Translations under genes and position numbers: made by a program
The notes under the pieces: model-generated
Database searches by the model: none
What the model saw: only the letters and a program-made list of their open reading frames with translations
Told to the model about the DNA's origin: nothing
Assembly: GCF_002744755.1 (NCBI RefSeq)
Contig: NZ_KZ319287.1
Span: 620,001 to 684,000 of the forward strand
DNA: 64,000 bases
Source of the DNA: Leeuwenhoekiella nanhaiensis
GTDB lineage: Bacteria; Bacteroidota; Bacteroidia; Flavobacteriales; Flavobacteriaceae
Reading direction: 5' to 3'
Shown here: positions 16,942 through 25,335 of the stretch, one piece after another
Numbering within the stretch: the first letter of the stretch is position 1
Layout: each line of letters begins with the position of its first letter

Positions 16942-18201
16942 ATGTTTAGTAAAGACAGTTGGGATGAGATTATTGAAGCCTTAAGCCGAAATTGGTTTAG
17001 AACGGCTCTTACTGCTTTTGGGGTGCTCTGGGGGATTTTCATTCTGGTAATCCTGCTTGCTGCAGGCAAAGGTCTTGAGAACGGGGTGAAAAAGGACTTT
17101 GGAAACATGGCGACCAATAGCATGTTTATGTGGACGCAGGTGATCTCAAAACCCTATAAAGGTCTGCCAAAAGGACGTCGCTTCAGTTATGACCTTGATG
17201 ATGTGGCAGCTTTAAAGGAAAATATCCCTGAACTGCGCTTTGTATCTCCTCGAAATCAACTTGGAGGTTTTGGCGGAGCTAACAATGTGGTGCGCGGTAT
17301 CAATACCGGGGCTTTTAATGTATACGGGGACTACCCGGAATATATTGAGCAGCAGCCTATGAATATTACTTCCGGGCGGTTTTTAAACTATGGCGATATT
17401 GAATCAAAGCGAAAAGTAGCCGTAATTGGGGAAGGCGTGCGCAATGCCCTTTACGACAAGGGAGAAGATTTTATAGGAACGTACATTAAAATAAACGGCG
17501 TCAATTTTATGGTTGTGGGTACGTACTCCATCGTATCCAGCAATGGGGATGCCGAAGAAGAGCAGAAACAAATTTATGTCCCCTTTACGGCTTTTTCGCA
17601 GGCATTTAATATGGGAAACAACGTAGGATGGATGGCGATCACCGCAAAAGATGGCTATTCCATCACTAAATTGAAAGAGCGGGTTTTTGATATCATAAAA
17701 ACCAGACACAGTATTCATCCCGAAGATGATCGTGCGATAGGAAATTTTGATTTGTATGAACAATATCAAAAAGTAGACGGGTTATTTATTGCTTTAAAAG
17801 CGGTTGCTTATTTCGTAGGAATTTTAGTGCTCCTGTCGGGAATAATCGGGATCAGCAATATCATGCTCATTGTGGTGAAAGAGCGTACCAAAGAGATCGG
17901 AATACGCCGCGCGCTGGGTGCCAGCCCCTGGTCCATTCGCAGTCAGATTCTAACCGAGTCGGTTTTCTTAACCTTAATTTCCGGGATGGCGGGAGTTTCT
18001 TTAGGAGCTCTGGTAATCTATGTGCTAAACAAAATACTTGATGCTAACGGTCCTGTAGAAATGTTTGCAAACCCCAGTGTCGATTTGTCAACCATATTAA
18101 TCGCACTATTCATTCTCATATCCTCAGGCCTTTTAGCCGGCTTCATACCGGCACAAAATGCTATAAAAGTTAAACCCATAGACGCCCTTCGCGACGAATA
18201 A
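16942..18201 (+). CDS. MacB/FtsX-type ABC permease 2
   Basis: 419 residues, paralogous to the preceding permease with the same layout: helix 1 (about 14-38), a large periplasmic domain, three C-terminal helices, coupling motif VKERTKEIGIRRALGASPW and C-terminus NAIKVKPIDALRDE. The two permeases are diverged in the periplasmic domain but nearly identical around the coupling helix. Separate genes for two permease halves suggest a heterodimeric transporter. Confidence 0.95.
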   Translation: MFSKDSWDEIIEALSRNWFRTALTAFGVLWGIFILVILLAAGKGLENGVKKDFGNMATNSMFMWTQVISKPYKGLPKGRRFSYDLDDVAALKENIPELRFVSPRNQLGGFGGANNVVRGINTGAFNVYGDYPEYIEQQPMNITSGRFLNYGDIESKRKVAVIGEGVRNALYDKGEDFIGTYIKINGVNFMVVGTYSIVSSNGDAEEEQKQIYVPFTAFSQAFNMGNNVGWMAITAKDGYSITKLKERVFDIIKTRHSIHPEDDRAIGNFDLYEQYQKVDGLFIALKAVAYFVGILVLLSGIIGISNIMLIVVKERTKEIGIRRALGASPWSIRSQILTESVFLTLISGMAGVSLGALVIYVLNKILDANGPVEMFANPSVDLSTILIALFILISSGLLAGFIPAQNAIKVKPIDALRDE

Positions 18202-18228
18202 AACATCAACAAAAAACGAATCTATTTT

Positions 18229-19380
18229 ATGAAAAAATCTGTTACTATTAGTATTCTGGTTGTCATAGGCCTTGTGTTTGTAGGCTCTCTGTACTATTTC
18301 TACCAGAAAAATCAGGAAGATCCGGTGGTGTATACTACCGAAAAACCTTCACGGCAGACGATTATTAAAAAAACGGTCGCTACCGGAAGTATTGTTCCTA
18401 ATGAAGAGATTTTGATCAAGCCCAACATTTCAGGAATTATAGCTGAGATTTATGTCGAAGCCGGTCAGATCGTAAAGCAGGGGGACATGATCGCGAAAAT
18501 TGATGTGGTTCCCAATGTTTCTTCTTTGGTAAATGCAAAAAACAATATTCAAAGCGCCCGCAATCAGCTGGAGACGGCCAAGCTGGCTTATGAAAATCAA
18601 AAGAGTATTTTCAGCAGGCAAAGTTCACTTTACGAGCGCGGGGTAATCTCTGCAAACGAATTCGATATCAATAAACGCGAATACGACCGGGCCGTGCAGG
18701 AATGGAGACAACAACAGGTGAGTTTAAATTCTGCAGTACAGAACTACGATATTGTGCGTACCGGGACTACCGCCGGTTTGGGGAATGCCGCCACCACACA
18801 GGTGAAGGCAACCATAGACGGGATGGTTCTCGAGATTCCGGTTAAGGAAGGAAATCAGGTTATAGAAGCCAACAATTTTAATGACGGAACAACAATCGCT
18901 TCACTGGCTAATGTAAATGATATGATTTTTGAAGGAAAGGTTGATGAGAGCGAAGTGGGTAAGATTAAAGAAGGTCTTCCTTTAGAGATTACCGTTGGTG
19001 CTATTGAGGATCAAAGTTTTGATGCTACCTTAGACTATATAGCCCCCAAGGGAATCGCCGAAAACGGAGCTATTCAATTTGAGATCAAAGGAACCCTGGC
19101 AAAAATAGACTCAACCTTTATCCGCGCCGGTCTTAGTGCTAACGCATCTATTATTTTGGAAAAGGCGGAAGATGTGCTTGCAGTAAAAGAAGCGCTTATT
19201 CAGTACGATTCAAAAACGCAGCAACCCTTTGTAGAAGTTGAAGTAGGCGATCAGCAGTTTGAGCGCAGAGATGTGAAACTGGGAGTTAGCGACGGAATTT
19301 ATGTAGAAATCCTTGAGGGGATACAGCCTGACGACGCTATAAAAGTGTGGAATGCGACGGTGCCCGTTCAATCTTTTTAA
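18229..19380 (+). CDS. Periplasmic adaptor (MacA/HlyD type) 1
   Basis: 383-residue membrane-fusion protein: N-terminal anchor (about 5-24), lipoyl-like half motifs (IVPNEEILIKPNISG and the later TTQVKATIDGMVLEIPV), a coiled-coil hairpin (about 95-170, rich in Gln and Asn), and a beta-barrel with C-terminal proximal domain. It would bridge the ABC permeases to a TolC channel. It starts 27 bases behind permease 2. The hairpin is short, as in MacA-type adaptors. Confidence 0.92.
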   Translation: MKKSVTISILVVIGLVFVGSLYYFYQKNQEDPVVYTTEKPSRQTIIKKTVATGSIVPNEEILIKPNISGIIAEIYVEAGQIVKQGDMIAKIDVVPNVSSLVNAKNNIQSARNQLETAKLAYENQKSIFSRQSSLYERGVISANEFDINKREYDRAVQEWRQQQVSLNSAVQNYDIVRTGTTAGLGNAATTQVKATIDGMVLEIPVKEGNQVIEANNFNDGTTIASLANVNDMIFEGKVDESEVGKIKEGLPLEITVGAIEDQSFDATLDYIAPKGIAENGAIQFEIKGTLAKIDSTFIRAGLSANASIILEKAEDVLAVKEALIQYDSKTQQPFVEVEVGDQQFERRDVKLGVSDGIYVEILEGIQPDDAIKVWNATVPVQSF

Positions 19381-19444
19381 ACCAAATTAAAATCAGATGT
19401 AACGTTTCTGATAAAACAACTACTTATCAAACAGAATTTCAATT

Positions 19445-20887
19445 ATGAAGAATATTTCAGTCATTTTTCTTTTGGTTTTTACCGGATTGTCTGGCTTCGC
19501 TCAGCAGAAGTGGACCCTGCAGGAGTGTATACAGCGTGCACTTGACGAAAACATTCAAATACGCCAGGCAGAACTGGATCGGGATGCGGCCGGCCTTGAT
19601 AAGCTTGATGCCGTCGGGAATTTTTTACCCAGCCTTAATGGTAGTGCCAGCGTTTCAGAAAATACCGGTTTGAGTTTTAACCCGGTAACCAACAATGCTC
19701 AGACTACTACGTTTCTCTCAGCTACCGGTAGACTCAATGTAGGATATACGCTGTTTGACGGTCTGCGAAATTTCAGACAGGTGCAACGTGCCAAGTTTAC
19801 GGCTCTCGCAGCGCAATACAATCTGGAAAAGCTGGAAGATGACATCGCTCTGATTGTGGCAAACGGATATCTTCAGGTTATTCTCAATAAAGAAAATCTA
19901 AAAGTTTTACAGTCTCAGAATGAAGTAACCCGTCGTCAGATTGACCAGACTAAAGAACTTGTAGATGGAGGTGTTTCGCCACGCGGTGACTTGCTTGAAG
20001 TACAGGCACAAAATGCTACCGAATTGCAAAATATAGCGGCTGCAGAAAATGCTGTTCAAATTTCACTGATTAGCCTTGCCCAGACGCTTTTGATTCGGGA
20101 TTATAGAAATTTCGATATTGCTGAAGGAGATTTTAATATCTATGGGGAAGAAATTTTAGCTCTTAGTCCGGAGCAAATTACGCAGTCTGCTAAAGAGGAG
20201 CGTTACGAGATTAAAATAGCTGAAAACAATCTGGATATCGCAGAGAAAGACGTGCAAATTGCAAAAGGAGCTCAGTATCCTACGATCTCGGCATTTTTTG
20301 GTTATGATACCCGTTATACAGATGCCACTTCATTTTCTCAAAGCATAGACCAGGACAATCCATTTACTGAAGAGCAGATAGGATTTGTTCAGGGTACAGG
20401 ACAACCGGTTATAGGTCAAAGCCCTAATTTTATAAGTAGTATTGTACGTCCAGATCCTTTTATTGACCAATTGTACCAAAATGACGGTATCGGTTATGGT
20501 TTATCATTAAATATACCTATCCTCAACGGCTTTCAAACACGCAATTCTATTCAGCGAAGTAAAATTGCGGCAGAGCGTGCGGCAATCAATTTAGAACAGG
20601 CACAGCTTGATCTGGAATCAAACGTCTATCAGGCTTATCTGGATGCTCAGGGTGCCTTAAAAACCTTTCAGGCTGCAGAAGCTGCGGTAGAATCTCAGGA
20701 GCTGGCTTATTCTTATGCGAAAGATCGCTACGATGTAGGTTTGATCAACGCATTTGACTTTAGTCAGGCCAAACAACGATACGACAATACTCAAATAGAT
20801 CTCAATCGGGCTAAGTACGATTATATTTTTAAATTAAAAGTGTTAGAACTTTATTTTGGAGTGCCCGTAGATCAATTGAAGTTTTAA
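19445..20887 (+). CDS. TolC family outer-membrane channel
   Basis: 480-residue outer-membrane efflux protein with signal peptide (ending LSGFAQQ), then WTLQECIQRALDENIQI, the usual start of flavobacterial TolC proteins, and two structural repeats of long helices (about 60-245 and 290-470). The repeat boundaries show the motif YTLFDGLRNF in the first half and LNIPILNGFQTR in the second. It sits between the two adaptor genes in an apparent operon (gaps 64 and 31 bases), so it probably serves both. Confidence 0.94.
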   Translation: MKNISVIFLLVFTGLSGFAQQKWTLQECIQRALDENIQIRQAELDRDAAGLDKLDAVGNFLPSLNGSASVSENTGLSFNPVTNNAQTTTFLSATGRLNVGYTLFDGLRNFRQVQRAKFTALAAQYNLEKLEDDIALIVANGYLQVILNKENLKVLQSQNEVTRRQIDQTKELVDGGVSPRGDLLEVQAQNATELQNIAAAENAVQISLISLAQTLLIRDYRNFDIAEGDFNIYGEEILALSPEQITQSAKEERYEIKIAENNLDIAEKDVQIAKGAQYPTISAFFGYDTRYTDATSFSQSIDQDNPFTEEQIGFVQGTGQPVIGQSPNFISSIVRPDPFIDQLYQNDGIGYGLSLNIPILNGFQTRNSIQRSKIAAERAAINLEQAQLDLESNVYQAYLDAQGALKTFQAAEAAVESQELAYSYAKDRYDVGLINAFDFSQAKQRYDNTQIDLNRAKYDYIFKLKVLELYFGVPVDQLKF

Positions 20888-20918
20888 ATCTGAAACTATT
20901 TATTTTAGTAATTAAACG

Positions 20919-22184
20919 ATGAAAAAGAAGACCTTAATTATTATTCTTGCTGCTATAGTTGTTCTTATTTTGGGACTCATTGGGGCCAAAAAGGCGGGAC
21001 TTTTCGGCAAATCGGGGAATTTTAAGCCCGTTGAGGTGCAGGAGATTGTGCTTGAAGATGTGGTGGAAACCGTTGCGGCCACCGGAAAGATTCAGCCTGA
21101 AGTGGAGGTTAAAATTTCTTCGGAAGTTTCAGGTGAAATTATCGAGCTTCCTGTTGTTGAAGGACAACAGGTAGAGAAAGGAGATTTGCTTGTGCGTATC
21201 AATCCAGATTTGATTCAGTCTGCATTAACTCAGGCGCAGGCTTCCTTACAAAACATACGTGCAAACCTGTCTCAGGCTGAAGCTACTTTAAAAAATGCAA
21301 AAGCAAATTATGAGCGTAACAAAACGCTTTTCGAGAAAGGGGTGATTTCAAAATCTGCTTGGGATCAGTCGGTTTCTGATTATGAGGTGGCACAGGCTAA
21401 TGTAAAATCAGCTTACTATAGCGTACAAAGCGCGGCGGCTAACGTAAATCAGTCCCGCGATAACTTATCGCGCACCACCATTTATGCGCCTATAAGCGGT
21501 ACCATTTCACGTCTCGATGTCGAGTTAGGCGAGCGCGTAGTAGGTACCCAGCAAATGGCCGGTACCGAAATTATGCGGGTTGCAGACCTGGGCAATATGG
21601 AGGTTGAGGTTGATGTAAATGAAAACGACATTGTCAAAATAAATATCGGCGATTCTACGCGAGTGGAAGTTGATGCGTATCTGAAGAAAATTTTTAAGGG
21701 TGAAGTAACCGAAATCGCTAATTCTGCGGAAAGCAACTTGACTGCAGATCAGGTTACCAATTTCAAAGTAAAAGTGCGTATTCTGGAAGAATCGTATGCA
21801 GATTTACTGGAAGGCCAGCCCGAAAGATATTCGCCTTTTAGACCCGGAATGACAGCAACCGTTGATATCATTACCAAAAGTGTGAAAAATGCGATTGCTG
21901 TACCCATTAGCGCGGTGGTTATTAAAAGTGATACAACCCAAATCAACGTGGCTTTTGGCGAGAATCAGTATGAGGCGGTATTTGTAAAAGACGGGGATAA
22001 GGCTGTTTTAAAACGTATTACTACCGGTATTCAGGATGATTCTGATATAGTTATTACTTCAGGTCTTGAAACCGGGGAGACGGTTATTACCGGGCCTTAT
22101 AACACGGTTACCAAATTACTTAAAGACGGAGATCTGGTAGAGGTTAAAAAAGATGCTAAATTTGGGCCTTCAGAAGAAGACTAA
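20919..22184 (+). CDS. Periplasmic adaptor (HlyD/RND type) 2
   Basis: 421-residue membrane-fusion protein with an N-terminal anchor (about 5-24), lipoyl half motifs (VEVKISSEVSGEIIEL and TTIYAPISGTISRLDV), a coiled-coil hairpin (about 95-180, LTQAQASLQNIRANLSQAEA), a beta-barrel and a membrane-proximal domain. It is more similar in motifs to RND/MacA adaptors than the first adaptor is. The two adaptors differ strongly, so they are not a recent duplication. tsaB starts 3 bases after its stop and is probably cotranscribed. Confidence 0.93.
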   Translation: MKKKTLIIILAAIVVLILGLIGAKKAGLFGKSGNFKPVEVQEIVLEDVVETVAATGKIQPEVEVKISSEVSGEIIELPVVEGQQVEKGDLLVRINPDLIQSALTQAQASLQNIRANLSQAEATLKNAKANYERNKTLFEKGVISKSAWDQSVSDYEVAQANVKSAYYSVQSAAANVNQSRDNLSRTTIYAPISGTISRLDVELGERVVGTQQMAGTEIMRVADLGNMEVEVDVNENDIVKINIGDSTRVEVDAYLKKIFKGEVTEIANSAESNLTADQVTNFKVKVRILEESYADLLEGQPERYSPFRPGMTATVDIITKSVKNAIAVPISAVVIKSDTTQINVAFGENQYEAVFVKDGDKAVLKRITTGIQDDSDIVITSGLETGETVITGPYNTVTKLLKDGDLVEVKKDAKFGPSEED

Positions 22185-22187
22185 ATT

Positions 22188-22859
22188 ATGGCAATACTCC
22201 TGTGTATAGAAACTACAACAACTAATTGCTCTGTAGCTCTGGCTAAAGATGATGTGATTCTGTCCTTTAAAGAAGATATGGGGCTTAATTATTCACACGC
22301 CGAGCGTCTGCACATCTATATTGCAGAAGTGCTCAGGGAAGCCAATATTTCAAAATCGGAAATCGATGCGGTTGCGGTAAGTAAAGGTCCGGGATCGTAT
22401 ACCGGTTTACGCATAGGCGTTAGTGCTGCTAAAGGCCTTTGCTATGCACTGAGTGTGCCTTTGATTGCTACAAACACACTGAAGGCTTTGGCGATGCAGG
22501 TTAATGATCCCTGCGACTATATTATTCCGGTGCTTGATGCGCGTCGTATGGAAGTCTATAGTGCGATTTTCAACTCAGAATTTAATGAGTTGCGGGGTAT
22601 TGAGGCTCAGATTGTAGCGGAAGATTCTTTTCTGAAGTATCTCGATTCGGGTAAGGTAGTTTTCGTAGGTAATGGTGCAGCAAAGCTGAAAGATCTGATA
22701 AAACATCCCAATGCTCAGTTTAATGATGTTGCTTTGCCGTCCGCACGGGAAATGGTCACTTTGGCTGCTGCCAAACATAAAATAAGCGACACCGAAGATG
22801 TCGCTTATTTCGAGCCTTTTTATCTAAAAGACTTTTACGTTACTTCAAAAAAGAAGTGA
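22188..22859 (+). CDS. tsaB: tRNA threonylcarbamoyladenosine biosynthesis protein TsaB
   Basis: 223-residue ASKHA-fold protein that pairs with TsaD to put the t6A modification on tRNAs reading ANN codons. Typical segments are ILCIETTTTNCSVAL at the N-terminus and AVSKGPGSYTGLRIGVSAAKGL (about 63-84). The position behind an efflux operon is incidental. A 12-bp inverted repeat lies inside its 3' end (22780-22810). Its stop codon is 3 bases from the stop codon of the convergent mechanosensitive channel gene. Confidence 0.95.
   Translation: MAILLCIETTTTNCSVALAKDDVILSFKEDMGLNYSHAERLHIYIAEVLREANISKSEIDAVAVSKGPGSYTGLRIGVSAAKGLCYALSVPLIATNTLKALAMQVNDPCDYIIPVLDARRMEVYSAIFNSEFNELRGIEAQIVAEDSFLKYLDSGKVVFVGNGAAKLKDLIKHPNAQFNDVALPSAREMVTLAAAKHKISDTEDVAYFEPFYLKDFYVTSKKK
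22780..22816 (+). terminator. Intragenic hairpin in tsaB, possible terminator
   Basis: Perfect 12-bp inverted repeat AAATAAGCGACA / TGTCGCTTATTT with a 7-base loop, inside the last 80 bases of tsaB, followed by CGAGCCTTTTTAT. It may act as the tsaB terminator although it is coding, because there are only 3 bases between tsaB and the convergent gene. Confidence 0.5.
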
Positions 22860-22862
22860 TAC

Positions 22863-23720
22863 TTATTTACCGCTAAAGCTTGCGCCGCTTTCGTTAAAAA
22901 CGTGAACATCGCGCTGTGGGAATGGAATCACAATGCCCTGCTCTTCAAGTCTGCGTTTACCTTCTTCAAGCACATACCAGTGCAATGCCCAGTAATCATC
23001 GTTAGTTGCCCAGAAGCGTAGCGAAAGGTTTACAGAACTGTCTGCTAATTCGGTAACTACAATCATAGGTTCTGGATGCGGATCGTGCAACACGGTTTCC
23101 TGCTCATTCACGAGTTTCAACAGAATTTCTTTAGCCAGTTTGATATCGCTGTCATACGAAATTCCCCAGGTTTGCGCGTTACGTCTTATGCCTTGCGAAG
23201 TGTAATTGATGATGTTGTCATTAGAAAGCTTTCCGTTTGGGATGACAGCTTCCTGATTTCCGAAGGTGATTAGGCGGGTGTTGAAGATGGAAATTTCCTT
23301 AACCGAACCGTCAACGCCCTGAGCAGAAATCCAGTCACCTACCTTAAAAGGTCTCAATAAAAGAATGAGGACACCCCCGGCAAAATTGGCCAGCGAACCT
23401 TGTAATGCTAAACCAATTGCTAAACCGGCAGCACCAATCACAGCTACCAGAGAGGCCGATTCTACGCCTAGTTGAGTTATAACCAGTACAAATAAGAGGA
23501 TTTTTAAAGTCCAGTTAATAAGATCTGCGATAAATTTCTCCAAAGTGAGGTCGTAGTCTTTTTTCGCAAAGAATTTTTTGACCAGTTTGTTGATGACTCT
23601 TATAATCCAGAATCCAATAATCAGGGTTAGAATGGCCCCAATTAGACTTGGTAAAAAGTCTATAATTTTTTCGCCAAATTTATTGGCATAATCTTCTACT
23701 TGGTTGATGTCAAATTGCAT
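22863..23720 (-). CDS. MscS family mechanosensitive channel
   Basis: 285-residue small-conductance mechanosensitive channel. Three membrane helices (about 24-44, 69-87 and 93-125) are followed by the pore-lining TM3 signature GAAGLAIGLALQGSLANFAGG and the beta domain start RPFKVGDWISAQG; the C-terminal alpha/beta domain ends RDVHVFNESG. It relieves turgor on osmotic downshift. The gene is a single unit convergent with tsaB. The 23721-23954 gap upstream holds its promoter region, but I find no clear TAnnTTTG element there. Confidence 0.94.
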   Translation of the reverse strand: MQFDINQVEDYANKFGEKIIDFLPSLIGAILTLIIGFWIIRVINKLVKKFFAKKDYDLTLEKFIADLINWTLKILLFVLVITQLGVESASLVAVIGAAGLAIGLALQGSLANFAGGVLILLLRPFKVGDWISAQGVDGSVKEISIFNTRLITFGNQEAVIPNGKLSNDNIINYTSQGIRRNAQTWGISYDSDIKLAKEILLKLVNEQETVLHDPHPEPMIVVTELADSSVNLSLRFWATNDDYWALHWYVLEEGKRRLEEQGIVIPFPQRDVHVFNESGASFSGK

Positions 23721-23954
23721 ATATTATTTTTTTACAAAGGTCTGAGATACACCGCAGAAATAAAAAATACCGCTGTTTAAATTACGTTAATTCTAGGGCC
23801 TTGTCTTTGTGTTAGTTTACTGAAAATAATAGGTATTTATTAATAGTAAATAATCTCAAGGCAAGCCGCAGCTATTGAGAAGAAACAAAGTTTGGATTGC
23901 GAGGCATCCCGATAGCTATCAGAACGGCGAATTATATCTTTAGGCGAAACCAAT

Positions 23955-23987
23955 AAAAAAACCCGCAGTCTTTACTGCGGGTTTTTA
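23955..23987 (-). terminator. Terminator of the dodecin gene
   Basis: Perfect 13-bp inverted repeat (arms AAAAACCCGCAGT and ACTGCGGGTTTTT, loop CTTT). On the minus strand the hairpin is followed by a T-rich run (ATTTTTTT complement side), 18 bases behind the dodecin stop codon. Confidence 0.88.
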
Positions 23988-24005
23988 TTTTTTAAGAAGC
24001 CGTCT

Positions 24006-24206
24006 TTATTTTACTTCGAAGGTAATCTTAACATTTACTCTAAACTCAGAAACGGTATCTCCGGTAACAACTGCACTCTGCTCACGTACATAAACTGAGC
24101 GAATATTTTTTATTGTCTTTGAAGCTTCCTTAACTGCGTTTGCAGTGGCCTGTTCCCAACTTTTGTTAGAACTCGCCATTACCTCTATAACTTTTAAAAC
24201 TGCCAT
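24006..24206 (-). CDS. Dodecin family flavin-binding protein
   Basis: 66-residue dodecin: a 12-subunit hollow sphere that binds and protects flavins in the cytoplasm. The pattern VLKVIEVMASSNKSWEQATANAV, then ASKTIKNIRSVYVREQSAVV and the final strand FRVNVKITFEVK fit the family across its full length. The tryptophan that stacks on the flavin is at position 17. It is a monocistronic gene with a strong terminator. Confidence 0.94.
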   Translation of the reverse strand: MAVLKVIEVMASSNKSWEQATANAVKEASKTIKNIRSVYVREQSAVVTGDTVSEFRVNVKITFEVK

Positions 24207-24292
24207 AATTATCTATTTTGGTTATTAATTTTTGTTGATTTCTCAATTTACGATAATTCGGGCACTTTAGCATTAAGGATTTGTTAATCTAC

Positions 24293-25195
24293 CTAGCCAT
24301 TTATAGCTTCAACGCTATTTATGCGACCCTGCAACATCTCCTTAAGCATTGTTTCAATTCCGTTTTTAAGGGTAAAGGTAGAAGACGGGCAACCACTGCA
24401 GGCACCCTGTAATACGACCTGTACATTCTTCGTTTCGGGATCGTAATGCTTAAACATGATATTACCACCGTCACTGGCTACAGCCGGCTTTACGTATTCT
24501 TCGATGATGTTTGCAATTTCTTTTGACGTATCATCCAGATTTTCAAATTCCTGTTCTTTTTGAGCTTCAACCGCCTGTGGGGTTTTCTTGAAATTTTCAG
24601 AAATGATTTCCTTTCCGTCTTCAATCCAGTTTTTGATAAACTCGCGAACTTCCTGGAAAACCGAATCCCATTCGGCAACCTCAAACTTTTGGATACTGAC
24701 GTAGTTCGAATCCATAAAGACTTCTTTCACAAACGGAAAGTGAAAAAGTTGAAGCGCTAAAGGAGCGTTTTTAGCTTCGTCAATATTTTTAAACTCGAGT
24801 GTTTCGGTAACGATCTTTTTGTTAGTTACAAATTTTAGTACGGCAGGGTTAGGAGTACTTTCGGCATAAACCGTAACCGGAATTTTTTTAGAAGAAGCAT
24901 CTTCAATGATCACAACCCCATTGTCATTCAAAAAGTTTTCTAGCTGACCCGCAAGCTCATCCTGTACATCAATCCAGTCTACAATGCTAAACTTTTCGAC
25001 TGCAATAAAATTCTGGGAGATGTATACCGTTTTTACAAATGGCAGGTAGAATAATTGCTGGGCTAAAGGCGAATTTTTAGCTTCATCAATGTTATGAAAC
25101 TCGTAGCTGTTATGATCTACTAAAAATTTATTAGCCTGAAATTTTTTAATTGCAGGATTTGAAGTAGGCTCTATTGTGATTGCAAAATTGCTCAT
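24293..25195 (-). CDS. Nfu/NifU-type iron-sulfur cluster scaffold with two N-terminal domains
   Basis: 300-residue iron-sulfur carrier. Two tandem Nfu N-terminal domains (about 1-95, starting FAITIEPTSNPAIKKF, and about 106-200, starting VTVYAESTPNPAVLKF) precede a linker and the NifU C-terminal domain (about 225-298) with the cluster-binding CxxC in GACSGCPSSTFTLKNG. Each N-terminal repeat contains a matching NIDEAKNSPLAQQLF / NIDEAKNAPLALQLF segment. Duplicated N-domains occur in other Bacteroidota. A -7 element on the minus strand at 25212-25219 fits a monocistronic gene. Confidence 0.93.
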   Translation of the reverse strand: MSNFAITIEPTSNPAIKKFQANKFLVDHNSYEFHNIDEAKNSPLAQQLFYLPFVKTVYISQNFIAVEKFSIVDWIDVQDELAGQLENFLNDNGVVIIEDASSKKIPVTVYAESTPNPAVLKFVTNKKIVTETLEFKNIDEAKNAPLALQLFHFPFVKEVFMDSNYVSIQKFEVAEWDSVFQEVREFIKNWIEDGKEIISENFKKTPQAVEAQKEQEFENLDDTSKEIANIIEEYVKPAVASDGGNIMFKHYDPETKNVQVVLQGACSGCPSSTFTLKNGIETMLKEMLQGRINSVEAING

Positions 25196-25211
25196 GGTAA
25201 AAATTTTGCTG

Positions 25212-25219
25212 CAAATTTA
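25212..25219 (-). promoter_or_regulatory. -7 element TAAATTTG upstream of nfu
   Basis: The plus strand reads CAAATTTA, so the minus strand has TAAATTTG, matching TAnnTTTG, 16 bases before the start codon. No clear -33 element. Confidence 0.45.
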
Positions 25220-25335
25220 GCCAATTTAGCCGGGATGCGTATTTTTTTGGGAGCCTAACTCGCGTAGCAGTCATAATTTATTTAGATTTACAGCGTTAGC
25301 CTTAAAATAAGACTAACGGCATTTTCATAAGCTTC

